DNA of 64,000 nucleotides from contig NZ_JAGIOK010000001.1 of assembly GCF_017876655.1 (NCBI RefSeq), positions 1,798,001-1,862,000 of the forward strand, read 5' to 3'. The translations under genes and the position numbers were made by a program. Positions within the stretch are counted from its first letter, which is position 1; every line of letters begins with the position of its first letter. The stretch comes from Microbacterium imperiale (GTDB lineage: Bacteria > Actinomycetota > Actinomycetes > Actinomycetales > Microbacteriaceae). Under the pieces are notes generated by a model. The model ran no database searches. It had not been told where the DNA came from and saw only the letters and a program-made list of their open reading frames with translations. Positions 51,516 through 59,828 of the stretch are shown piece after piece.

Positions 51516-52802
51516 TCAGTCCGCCGCGTCGGCCGTCTGGAGCGCGGGGCGCTCGCTGGCGTCGGTGCGCGACGTCCGGGCGTTGTAGACGTCGCGGTCG
51601 AGGTCGTCGCTTCCTTCGGCGACGAGCATCGCCACGAGCGTGTCGCCGTTGACGTTGAGGAAGGTGCGGAAGATGCCCGCGAACCAGTCGACGGCGATGA
51701 GGAGTCCGAGCGCCTCGAAAGGCAGCCCGAGCGAGGTCGCCAGGAACATGGCCACGACCGGGAAGCCTCCGGGCACGGTGATCGTGCCCATGTTCACCAG
51801 CACCGCCAGCGCCATCCCGAGCACGACGGTTGCGGGGTCGAGCGCGACGCCGCCGGCCTGCGCCAGGAACATGATGACGATCACGTAGTTGAGCACCGCC
51901 CCGTACGAGCCCATGGTCAGGCCCACCGAGAGGGTGAAGTTGGCCACGCTGCGCCCGATGCCGACCCTCTCAATCGCGGTCTTCAGCACCGTCGGGTAGG
52001 TCACCGCCGAGCTCGTCGTGGTGATGGCGATCATCGTCTGCTGCGACAGCTTGCCGGGCAGCAGTCCGACGTTCACCCGCGTGCGCATCCACACGACGAG
52101 CACGAACAGGACGAGCAGGATGACGACCCCGAGCAGCGTCGACGACAGATACGCGAGCCCGCCGATCACGACGTCGAAGCCGACCGTGCCGGCGAGGTTC
52201 GCGAGCAGGCAGAAGACGCCGACGGGAGCGATGATCATGACGAAGCGGATCATCGTCAGCACGACCTGCTGGATCTGCTCGAAGAAGTCGAGGACCACGC
52301 GGTTGCCGCTGGTGGTGACGTACACGTTGAGGGCCGCGCCGAACAGCAGCGAGAACACGATGATCGGCACCATGTTCGCGGTCGACATCGCGTCGAAGAT
52401 GTTGGTCGAGACGAAGTTGACGATCGTCTGCTGCCACCCGGTCGACTCCGCAGCGGCATCCTCGAGCGCAGGATCGACGCCGCCCGAGAAGTCGATGCCG
52501 GCGCCCGGCTGCAGCACCACACCGATGCCCCACGCCACGACCGCGGCGACGGCCGAGAACGCGATCATCCAGCTGAAGGTGCGCGCCGCGAGCTTGCCCA
52601 TGCCCGAACCGCTCAGGGCGCCGGTCGCCACGATGACCGACGACATCACGAGGGGCACGATCGCCATCTGGATGAGTCGGATGAAGATGTCGCCCACGAA
52701 CTTGAGGTTGCCCGCCCACTCGCCGACGATCAGTCCGAACACGATGCCGAGGATCGCGGCCAGGCCGATCTGCAGCGCGGGGTTCTTCAGTGCTCTCTTC
52801 AC
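51516..52802 (-). CDS. Dicarboxylate/amino acid:cation symporter (DAACS family)
   Basis: A 428-residue transporter of the GltP/DctA family. Conserved: IRLIQMAIVPLVMSSVIVA, the serine-rich reentrant loop ITTTSSAVTYPTVLKTA, and NMGTITVPGGFPVVAMFLAT with the substrate region VDWFAGIFRTFLNVNGD. It takes up C4-dicarboxylates or acidic amino acids with Na+ or H+. Divergent from a FadR-type regulator with a TGGT-N3-ACC operator between them. Confidence 0.93.
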   Translation of the reverse strand: MKRALKNPALQIGLAAILGIVFGLIVGEWAGNLKFVGDIFIRLIQMAIVPLVMSSVIVATGALSGSGMGKLAARTFSWMIAFSAVAAVVAWGIGVVLQPGAGIDFSGGVDPALEDAAAESTGWQQTIVNFVSTNIFDAMSTANMVPIIVFSLLFGAALNVYVTTSGNRVVLDFFEQIQQVVLTMIRFVMIIAPVGVFCLLANLAGTVGFDVVIGGLAYLSSTLLGVVILLVLFVLVVWMRTRVNVGLLPGKLSQQTMIAITTTSSAVTYPTVLKTAIERVGIGRSVANFTLSVGLTMGSYGAVLNYVIVIMFLAQAGGVALDPATVVLGMALAVLVNMGTITVPGGFPVVAMFLATSLGLPFEALGLLIAVDWFAGIFRTFLNVNGDTLVAMLVAEGSDDLDRDVYNARTSRTDASERPALQTADAAD

Positions 52803-52887
52803 GATGCTCCTCGTTCGGGCGCGAGCACTCCGATCCGCTCGCGGTGCGCCTCACGCTAAGCGGCATCACGTCGCCAGCCCGCTAAAT

Positions 52888-52898
52888 TGGTAGGACCG
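52888..52898. promoter_or_regulatory. FadR-type operator (symporter/regulator gap)
   Basis: TGGTAGGACCG differs by one base from TGGT-N3-ACCA, the site preferred by FadR-subfamily GntR regulators. It lies between the divergent symporter and regulator genes. Confidence 0.6.
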
Positions 52899-52976
52899 TA
52901 ACGCGCCTTTTACATCGGGATGTCGTCTGTAACACGCTCGGAACAACAGCGACCTCTCCGTGGAAGACTGGCCGAC

Positions 52977-53720
52977 GTGACCGATCCCGCCGGGGTGGCC
53001 CTGGGCCCCCTCCCTCGCACCCACGCCCTCGTCGCCGATGACGTCGCGCGTCACCTCGAGCGGCTCATCGTGACCGGCGACCTGCCCGCGGGGGCTGCAC
53101 TGCCCCCCGAGCGCACGCTCGCGCAGACGCTCGGGGTGTCGCGCAACGCGCTGCGCGAGGCACTCACCCGACTCGCAGGCATCGGCCTCATCGAACGCCG
53201 TCAGGGCAGCGGCAACCGCGTCAGCCGCACGATCCCGCTCGCCGCGACTCTTGCCGGCCGCATGCAGGACGTCGAGGCCGAGTTCCGCAACTCGGCGGAG
53301 TTCCGCGCCGTCATCGAGCCGCAACTCGTGCGCCTCGCCGCGACGCGCGTCGACGACGCGCAACTGGCCGCACTTCGCGCCCTCGTCGACGAAGCGGGTG
53401 CCAGCATCGCCGCCGGGGCCGCGGAAGGCTCCGCCGGCCTGGATGTCGCCTTCCACACCGCCATCGCGCAGGCCACCGCCAACCCGTTGCTCGCCGCCCT
53501 CGGCGATCTCACCGCGTCGTGGACGGTCGAAGCCCGCGTGTTCTCGCACCTCGACGACGACGGTCGCCGCCTCTCGCATGAGGGTCACGCCCGCATCCTC
53601 GCCGCCCTCGTGGCGCGCGATCCCGACGCGGCCGAGTACGCCATGCGCATACACCTCGCCGAGGTGCGCGAGATCATCGAGCGGGCCCGAGGCACCGCCG
53701 CAGCCGCCGGCGACGACTGA
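52977..53720 (+). CDS. FadR-family (GntR) transcriptional regulator
   Basis: About 247 residues from GTG 52977 (an upstream ATG at 52920 adds 19 residues and lies before a likely -10, AAGACT). GntR winged helix: LIVTGDLPAGAALPPERTLAQ and VSRNALREALTRLAGIGLIE. The FCD ligand domain (about 110-240) has Asp and His metal/ligand residues (DVAFHTAIA, HEGHARILAAL). Probably controls the symporter and, through a perfect site at 53745, the downstream YoaK-acetamidase genes. Confidence 0.92.
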   Translation: MTDPAGVALGPLPRTHALVADDVARHLERLIVTGDLPAGAALPPERTLAQTLGVSRNALREALTRLAGIGLIERRQGSGNRVSRTIPLAATLAGRMQDVEAEFRNSAEFRAVIEPQLVRLAATRVDDAQLAALRALVDEAGASIAAGAAEGSAGLDVAFHTAIAQATANPLLAALGDLTASWTVEARVFSHLDDDGRRLSHEGHARILAALVARDPDAAEYAMRIHLAEVREIIERARGTAAAAGDD

Positions 53721-53744
53721 TCCCGGCGCGATAGGCACGCCGGG

Positions 53745-53757
53745 TTGGTCCGACCAA
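53745..53757 (+). promoter_or_regulatory. Perfect FadR-type operator before the YoaK-acetamidase operon
   Basis: TTGGTCCGACCAA, an exact palindrome containing TGGT-N3-ACCA, 67 bases before the DUF1275 gene and 15 bases before a possible -10 TACCCT (53773-53778). Confidence 0.75.
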
Positions 53758-53824
53758 TCCCGCCGCGTCCGCTACCCTCGGACTCGGATCGGCCGACCGG
53801 CGGCCGCCGACGAAGAGGTGGACC

Positions 53825-54544
53825 GTGGCCCGCAACCGCACACCCCGTGACGCCGAGTCGACCCGGCAGGCAGTCGCGCTCTCCACTCTGATGATCCTCA
53901 CGTTCGTGACCGGCGTCGTCGACGCCGTCGGCTACCTCGCCCTCGACCGGGTGTTCGTCGGCAACATGACCGGCAACATCGTCATCCTCGGCATGGCGGT
54001 CGCGGGCGGAGACGACCTGCCGATTCTCGGTCCCGCGATCGCGCTCGCGGCCTTCACCGTCGCCGCCTTCGCGGCAGGGCTGTTCCTGCGCACACGACGC
54101 AAGGAGTGGGGAGGCGCCGTGACGGGCCTGCTCATCGCCGGGGCGGTGGTGATCGCGGCGCTCGGTGTGGCGTTTCTGATCCCGGATGCCGCCGACTCCG
54201 AGGCCCTCATCCTCACCGCCTCGACGCTGACGGCGGCAGCGATGGGCATGCAGGCGGCGGTGGCGCGCAGTCTCGCCGTCGCCGACATGACCACGGTCGT
54301 CGTGACCTCGACGCTCACCTCGCTCGCGAGCGAATCGCTCGTCGACGGCGGCATCCGCGGGTTCTGGAACCGGCGGCTCGGGGCGATCGTCCTCATCTTC
54401 CTCGGCGCGCTCGCGGGAGCCGCCCTCCTGGTGTTCGGCCCGGGGGTGCCGCTGCTGCTGGCGGCGCTCCTCACCGTCGTCGTCGTGGTGATCGGCCACC
54501 GGCGGCTGTTCACCCCGGCCCGGCGCGAGCCGGTCGTCGCATGA
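53825..54544 (+). CDS. YoaK family (DUF1275) membrane protein
   Basis: A 239-residue protein with six membrane helices. The family signature is TFVTGVVDAVGYLAL followed by VFVGNMTGNIVILGMAVAG. YoaK proteins have no established substrate. GTG 53825 follows GAAGAGGTG. The stop overlaps the acetamidase ATG, so the two are translated together; the operator pattern links them to the symporter. Confidence 0.9.
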   Translation: MARNRTPRDAESTRQAVALSTLMILTFVTGVVDAVGYLALDRVFVGNMTGNIVILGMAVAGGDDLPILGPAIALAAFTVAAFAAGLFLRTRRKEWGGAVTGLLIAGAVVIAALGVAFLIPDAADSEALILTASTLTAAAMGMQAAVARSLAVADMTTVVVTSTLTSLASESLVDGGIRGFWNRRLGAIVLIFLGALAGAALLVFGPGVPLLLAALLTVVVVVIGHRRLFTPARREPVVA

Positions 54545-55644
54545 CGATCCTGCAGCCCGGGGTCGGCGAGACGCCCGGAGACCACTACCTGCCGGCACGT
54601 CCCGACACCGTGATGTGGGGCCGGCTGCCGTGCGCAGCCGATGCGCCGGTGCTGACCATCGCGTCGGGATCGAGCGTGACGATCGACACCGTCAGCCACG
54701 AGGGCGTCCTGGAAGACCAGGGCAAGGATCCCCGCGCCTACTTCGGCCGCCACGGGGTCGAACCCGGCCAGGTGCTCGATGACGCCGTCGCGATCGCCGC
54801 GGCGCTCTCCCGCGATCCCGCGAACGACGGCCCCCACATCGTGACCGGTCCCATCCACGTCGAGGGCGCGCAACCGGGCGACCTGCTGCGCATCACCGTC
54901 GAACGCCTCGTTCCGCGCGTCCCGTACGGCGTGATCTCGAACCGTCACGGTCGCGGCGCGCTCGTGGGGGTCCTCCCCCGCACACCGCTCACCGTCAGCG
55001 TCTTCACTCCTGTCGAGGAGCGCGTGTCAGGCCTCGTGGGCACGCTGCCCCTGAACGACGACGGCGACCGCGTCGTCGAGTTCCCGCTCGCGCCGTTCCT
55101 CGGCACGATGGGGGTCGCCGTCGCCGGAAACGAGCGCCCCCACTCGGTCCCTCCGGGCGCGCACGGCGGCAACCTCGACATCAACCTCCTCACCGAAGGT
55201 GCTCGTCTCTACCTTCCGGTGCAGGTGCCCGGCGCTCTGGCCTACGTCGGCGACCCGCACTTCGCGCAGGGCGACGGCGAGGTGGCGCTCACGGCGCTCG
55301 AGGCGTCGCTGCGTGCGACGCTGCGCTTCGACGTGGTCCCCCGAGCCGAGGCGCTGCGCGAGTTCGGCGCGGTCGCCGGACCCCTCGTGCGCACCGACGA
55401 GTTCCTCGTCCCGACCGGCCTCGACGTCGACCTCGCCGAGGCGATGCGCAAATGCGTCCGCGCGGCGATCGACCTCATCAGCGCCCGCTGGGGCATGGAC
55501 GAGCACCTCGCTTACGCGTACCTCAGCGCCGCGACCGACTTCGACATCTCGCAGGTGGTCGACATCGTGTGCGGCATCCACGCCCGAATCCGTGAAGCCG
55601 ACTTCGACGCCGTCGACCGCCCGGAAGACCCGGCAGCGGGCTAG
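54541..55644 (+). CDS. Acetamidase/formamidase family protein
   Basis: A 367-residue FmdA/AmdA-family amidohydrolase that releases ammonia from small amides. Features: SGSSVTIDTVSHEG, VTGPIHVEGAQPGDLLRI, GNLDINLLTEGARLYLPV and YVGDPHFAQGDGEV, which holds metal-ligand residues. Its TAG stop shares four bases with the stop of the opposite DUF3253 gene (CTAG). Co-regulation with an acid symporter suggests use of amides and acids as nitrogen and carbon source. Confidence 0.93.
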   Translation: MTILQPGVGETPGDHYLPARPDTVMWGRLPCAADAPVLTIASGSSVTIDTVSHEGVLEDQGKDPRAYFGRHGVEPGQVLDDAVAIAAALSRDPANDGPHIVTGPIHVEGAQPGDLLRITVERLVPRVPYGVISNRHGRGALVGVLPRTPLTVSVFTPVEERVSGLVGTLPLNDDGDRVVEFPLAPFLGTMGVAVAGNERPHSVPPGAHGGNLDINLLTEGARLYLPVQVPGALAYVGDPHFAQGDGEVALTALEASLRATLRFDVVPRAEALREFGAVAGPLVRTDEFLVPTGLDVDLAEAMRKCVRAAIDLISARWGMDEHLAYAYLSAATDFDISQVVDIVCGIHARIREADFDAVDRPEDPAAG

Positions 55645-56027
55645 GCCTGCCGGCGCCGGATCCGGATCGGTCCCTTGGCGGTCGAGGGGTCGACGACCGC
55701 GCCCCGCTGCGTGATCTCGACCTCGCCGTCCGCGACGAGACGTCGCGCCGCGCGCCGCGCCGGCTCCAAAAGGTCGCGCCACTCCTCGCCGCCGACTCTC
55801 CGCGCCGCTTCGGACGGGCAGATGGTCGCGGTCGCCGCCCGCGCGTCGAGCAGATCGAGGATGGCCTGCGTCAGCTGGGCATCGACCGGGCGGATGCCGC
55901 GACGCCGGCAGGCATCCGAGCAGTAGCGGACCTCGTCCCAGTTCTTCGCCCATTTCGCGCGCCACTGCATCTCACGCCCGCACGACGCGCAGGTCTTCGG
56001 CGGCGGAGTGGCGTCGGCTCGGGGCAT
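55641..56027 (-). CDS. DUF2256-DUF3253 fusion protein
   Basis: About 128 residues from ATG 56027 (an upstream start at 56048 is possible). The N-terminal DUF2256-like zinc finger has CASCGREMQWRAKWAKNW and CSDACRR (four Cys). The C-terminal DUF3253 winged-helix-like part is AILDLLDARAATATICPSEA, then GEVEITQRG. DUF2256 genes are often found next to bacterial cryptochrome/photolyase genes; one lies 2.2 kb away here. GATACT ends six bases before ATG 56027. Confidence 0.85.
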   Translation of the reverse strand: MPRADATPPPKTCASCGREMQWRAKWAKNWDEVRYCSDACRRRGIRPVDAQLTQAILDLLDARAATATICPSEAARRVGGEEWRDLLEPARRAARRLVADGEVEITQRGAVVDPSTAKGPIRIRRRQA

Positions 56028-56095
56028 GGTCCCAGTATCCGTCGCCACGCGGCGGGTCGGCGCGGCGGGCCGGCTCGACCCTTCCCGGCGAGAGC

Positions 56096-57115
56096 TCAGC
56101 GCACGAGCGGGATGACCTGATCGGCGAACCGCTCGAGCTCGTCGAGCGCCGGCGAGAACTGCAGCAGCAGCGTGTCGACGCCGACATCCTCGAAGGCGCG
56201 AATGCGGTCGGCGACCTGCTGGGGCGTGCCGATGAGCTCGGGACGCAGCCCCCGGTTCGAGACGGAGTACTCGCGCAGGCTGATCTCGACGTCGAGCTGC
56301 GACTTCGTCACGAAGTCCTGATACGACTCGTAGGCCGCGCCCGAGCGCACGTCGGTGATGCGCGCCAGCTCGGCCTGCGCCTCTTCCTCGGTGTCGCGGA
56401 CGATCGCGAACGCCGCCATCCCGAAGTGCTGGAACGGCCGCTGCCCCGTGCGCTCGCGCCGCGCGCGCATATCGGCGATCTTGGTGGCGAGCTCGTCGAC
56501 CGTGCCCCCGTGGGTGACGTAGGCATCGGCGAACCCGGCGATGGCGGCACGGCCCGCCTCGCTCTCACCCCCGGCGTAGATGAGCGGTGCGGTCGCCGGC
56601 TTGGGTTCGAGGTGGGTGCCGGTGAACGAGAAGTGCCGGCCCTCGTGATCGAACGGCGTCTGCGACCACAGCCCCCGCAGGACGTCGACGTACTCCGTGG
56701 TCAGGGCGTACCGGTCGTCGTGGTCGGCGAACGAGATGCCGTACTGCCGCGCCTCCTCAGCCCACCACGCCGAGACGACGTTGAGGGTGAATCGACCCTG
56801 CGCGATCTCCTGGATCGTCGCCGCCTGCTTCGCGGCGAGCGCGACGGGGTGATAGCTCGGGCGCAGGGCGGCCATGATCTCGATGCGCGACGTGACGGCA
56901 GCGGTCGCGGTCGCGATCGCCCAGGCATCGAGAGCCGGGCCCGCGTGGCCCTTGATGTCGTTGAGGTTCAGCTCGGGCACGAGCGTCACGTCGAACCCGC
57001 CGTCCTCCGCGGCACGGGCGATCCGCGCGATGTGCGCGAACGTCGCGGGCGTCCGCTCGTCGGCGACGTTGCGCAGCCAGCCGCCGTAGGTGGGGGTCCA
57101 GTAACCGAAACGCAT
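56096..57115 (-). CDS. LLM-class flavin-dependent monooxygenase
   Basis: A 339-residue bacterial-luciferase-like enzyme related to SsuD/SfnG sulfonate and sulfone monooxygenases. Typical segments are MRFGYWTPTYGGWLRN, RFTLNVVSAWWAEEARQYG, and PLIYAGGESEAGRAAIAGFAD. It uses FMNH2 and O2; the sulfur substrate is an inference from similarity. ATG 57115 has GAGGAAG before it. Divergent from the ATP-grasp gene with a 141-base gap. Confidence 0.9.
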   Translation of the reverse strand: MRFGYWTPTYGGWLRNVADERTPATFAHIARIARAAEDGGFDVTLVPELNLNDIKGHAGPALDAWAIATATAAVTSRIEIMAALRPSYHPVALAAKQAATIQEIAQGRFTLNVVSAWWAEEARQYGISFADHDDRYALTTEYVDVLRGLWSQTPFDHEGRHFSFTGTHLEPKPATAPLIYAGGESEAGRAAIAGFADAYVTHGGTVDELATKIADMRARRERTGQRPFQHFGMAAFAIVRDTEEEAQAELARITDVRSGAAYESYQDFVTKSQLDVEISLREYSVSNRGLRPELIGTPQQVADRIRAFEDVGVDTLLLQFSPALDELERFADQVIPLVR

Positions 57116-57244
57116 GCGTGCTTCCTCTCGACATCGATGGCGGCCGAACCCGTCGATCCTCACACGTCACGGACCCGACGAGGCCCGCACGGCGCCCGGG
57201 GTGTCATGGTCCGTCACGCGGCCCCCGCCCGCTCGCGAGCGGCT

Positions 57245-57250
57245 TAGCCT
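57245..57250 (+). promoter_or_regulatory. -10 box of the ATP-grasp gene
   Basis: TAGCCT ends six bases before ATG 57257; no ribosome site is present, so a leaderless message is likely. Confidence 0.5.
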
Positions 57251-57256
57251 GACGGG

Positions 57257-58210
57257 ATGTCGACTTCGCCTCAGGTGTACGTGATCCACGAGAACCCGGA
57301 GTGGTGGGCGCCGTTCGCGTCGGCCTTCGCCGCGGAGGGCATCGCCGCCGAGCAGTGGCTGCTCACCGACGGGTCGATCGACCTGTCGGCCGAGCCGCCG
57401 CAGGGCGTCTTCTGGTCGCGACTGTCGGCGTCGGCGCACACCCGCGACCACGCGGAGTCGAAGGAGTACGGCCGCGCCGTGCTGCGCTGGCTCGAGTCGT
57501 GGGGCCGGACCGTCATCGGGGGCAGCGACGTGCTGGAGTTCGAGGTCAGCAAGGTCGCGCAGCACGCCGCGCTCCGCGCCGCCGGCGTGGACGTCCCGCG
57601 CACCGTGGCCGTTTTCGGCACGGGTGACCTGAAGCGCCGCGCGCGCGAGTTCCCGGTGCCCTTCATCAGCAAGCACAACCAGGGCGGCAAGGGCTTGGGG
57701 GTGCGCCGGTGGGACACGCACGAGGAGTTCGACGCGTGGGTCGACGGCCCCGCGTTCGAGGCATCCCCGGACGGCATCACGCTCATCCAGGAGTTCCTGT
57801 TCGCGCGCGAGCCGTTCGTCACGCGAGCCGAGTACGTCGGCGGCGAGTTCGTCTACGCCGTGCGCGTCGACACGAGTGCCGGCAGCTTCGAGCTGTGCCC
57901 GGCCGACGCGTGCGTCGTCGACCCCGGCGCCGCCGCCCCCGCTTTCCCGCCCTTCGCGCGTCGCGAGGAGATCACCGCCGACCACCCGCTCGTGGTCCAG
58001 CACCGCGACTTCCTGCGCGGCGCCGGCATCCGTATCGCCGGGATCGAGTTCGTCGAGACGATCGACGGCCGCCTCGTCACCTACGACCTCAACACCAACA
58101 CGAACTACAACCCCGACGTCGAGGCCGCGGCCCCGGCATCCGGTCCCGGCGAGATCGCGCGCTTCCTCGGCGGGCTGGTCCGCGCCGACGCGGGCGTCCT
58201 CGCCGGCTAG
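57257..58210 (+). CDS. ATP-grasp (RimK-like) ligase
   Basis: A 317-residue protein. N-terminal alpha/beta domain (1-95), then an ATP-grasp fold: nucleotide-binding PFISKHNQGGKGLGVRRW, hinge region LIQEFLFARE, and the metal-binding TYDLNTNTNYNPD near the end. Such ligases join a carboxylate to an amine. Partner substrate unknown. It precedes the photolyase operon by 61 bases with its own promoter-like site between. Confidence 0.85.
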   Translation: MSTSPQVYVIHENPEWWAPFASAFAAEGIAAEQWLLTDGSIDLSAEPPQGVFWSRLSASAHTRDHAESKEYGRAVLRWLESWGRTVIGGSDVLEFEVSKVAQHAALRAAGVDVPRTVAVFGTGDLKRRAREFPVPFISKHNQGGKGLGVRRWDTHEEFDAWVDGPAFEASPDGITLIQEFLFAREPFVTRAEYVGGEFVYAVRVDTSAGSFELCPADACVVDPGAAAPAFPPFARREEITADHPLVVQHRDFLRGAGIRIAGIEFVETIDGRLVTYDLNTNTNYNPDVEAAAPASGPGEIARFLGGLVRADAGVLAG

Positions 58211-58259
58211 CGCAGCCCGGGCCGGCGCACAAGCGATAGGGAAGGTCGGATGCGGTTCC

Positions 58260-58265
58260 TACGCT
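58260..58265 (+). promoter_or_regulatory. -10 box of the photolyase operon
   Basis: TACGCT ends six bases before GTG 58272; no ribosome site. No clear -35 element, which may mean an activator or alternative sigma factor is needed. Confidence 0.5.
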
Positions 58266-58271
58266 GACACC

Positions 58272-59828
58272 GTGCTCCGGAACCTCGTCATCGTGCTGGG
58301 CGACCAGCTCGCTGCCGACGCGAGCGGTTTCGACGGCTTCGACCCCGCGCAGGACGCCGTGTGGATGGCCGAGGTCGGCGAGGAGTCGATGCACGTCTGG
58401 AGCACGAAGCCGCGCACCGCGGTGTTCCTCGCCGCGATGCGCCACTTCGCCGCCGACCAGCGCGGCGCCGGGCACACGGTGCACTACATGGAGCTCGACG
58501 ACCGAGAGAACAGGGGCACGTTCGCCGATCAGCTCGCCGCGGACCTGGCCCGGCTGCAGCCGGCGGGGCTCGTCATGACCGAACCGGGCGAGTGGCGCGT
58601 GCGCGAAGCGCTGCAGCAGACGGCGGATGCCGCCGGCATCCCGCTCGACATCCGCGTCGACCGGCACTTCTTCTGCACGGTCGCCGAGTTCACCGAGCAC
58701 GCCGCGGGCCGCGCGACACTGCGGATGGAGTACTTCTACCGCGAGATGCGTGAACGTCACGGCGTCCTCATGACCGACCGCGGCCAGCCCGTCGGCGGCC
58801 GATGGAACTACGACGCGGACAACCGCAAGGCGTTCCCGAAACAGGGTCCCGGGCTCGTGCCACCGCGCGCGACCTTTCCGCCCGACGACATCACCCGCGA
58901 CGTGCTCGCGCTCGTCGAGCGGGAGCTCGCCGAGCACCCCGGCTCGCTCGATACGTTCGCGTGGCCCGTCACCCGCGCGCAGGCGCTCGAGGCGCTCGAG
59001 CTCTTCATCGACGAGCGGCTGCCGGGCTTCGGTGACGCACAGGACGCGATGTGGCCGGGCGAGCCCTGGCTCTGGCACGCGCACCTGTCGTCGTCGATGA
59101 ACCTCAAGCTGCTGCATCCGCGCGAGGTCGTCGTGGCCGCCGAAGCGGCCTACCGGGCGGAGCGGGCACCGCTAGCGGCGGTCGAGGGGTTCATTCGGCA
59201 GATCCTCGGCTGGCGCGAGTACGTCCGCGGCGTCTACTGGACGCAGATGCCCGGGTACCTGCAGCGCAACGCGTTCGAGGCGTTCGAGCCGCTGCCTGAC
59301 TGGTACTGGACCGGCGACACCCCGATGGCATGCCTGAAGGATGCCATCGACACCACCCTCGAGAACGGTTACGCCCACCACATCCAGCGCCTCATGGTCA
59401 CGGGGCTCTACGCCATGCTGCTCGGCGTCGACCCGCGCGAGGTGCACGCCTGGTACCTCGCGGTCTACGTCGACGCGGTCGAATGGGCCGAGCTGCCGAA
59501 CACGCTCGGCATGAGCCAGTACGCCGACGGCGGGCTCATGGGCAGCAAGCCCTACGCCGCATCGGGCAAGTACATCGACCGCATGAGCCCGTACTGCAAG
59601 ACGTGCCCGTTCGACCCGGCGAAACGGACCGGCGACGATGCCTGCCCCTTCACGACCCTGTACTGGGACTACCTCATCCGTCACGAGCAGCCTCTCGCCG
59701 AGAACCGCCGCATGGCGCTGCAGGTGAAGAACCTCGGTCGCCTCGACGACGACGAGATCACCGCGATCCGCGACCGTGCCGACGCCATCCGGCGGGGCGA
59801 CGTCGCCGCACCGAAGGGAACCCGATGA
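58272..59828 (+). CDS. Iron-sulfur bacterial cryptochrome/photolyase (FeS-BCP, PhrB/CryB type)
   Basis: A 518-residue flavoprotein. The N-terminal Rossmann domain starts LRNLVIVLGDQL; the helical FAD domain includes GWREYVRGVYWTQMP and WYLAVYVDAVEWAELPNT. Cys354, Cys442, Cys445 and Cys458 have the exact spacing (88, 3, 13) of the [4Fe-4S] ligands of Agrobacterium PhrB. That class repairs (6-4) photoproducts or acts as a blue-light receptor. GTG start is leaderless-like. The stop overlaps the SDR gene. Confidence 0.94.
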   Translation: MLRNLVIVLGDQLAADASGFDGFDPAQDAVWMAEVGEESMHVWSTKPRTAVFLAAMRHFAADQRGAGHTVHYMELDDRENRGTFADQLAADLARLQPAGLVMTEPGEWRVREALQQTADAAGIPLDIRVDRHFFCTVAEFTEHAAGRATLRMEYFYREMRERHGVLMTDRGQPVGGRWNYDADNRKAFPKQGPGLVPPRATFPPDDITRDVLALVERELAEHPGSLDTFAWPVTRAQALEALELFIDERLPGFGDAQDAMWPGEPWLWHAHLSSSMNLKLLHPREVVVAAEAAYRAERAPLAAVEGFIRQILGWREYVRGVYWTQMPGYLQRNAFEAFEPLPDWYWTGDTPMACLKDAIDTTLENGYAHHIQRLMVTGLYAMLLGVDPREVHAWYLAVYVDAVEWAELPNTLGMSQYADGGLMGSKPYAASGKYIDRMSPYCKTCPFDPAKRTGDDACPFTTLYWDYLIRHEQPLAENRRMALQVKNLGRLDDDEITAIRDRADAIRRGDVAAPKGTR

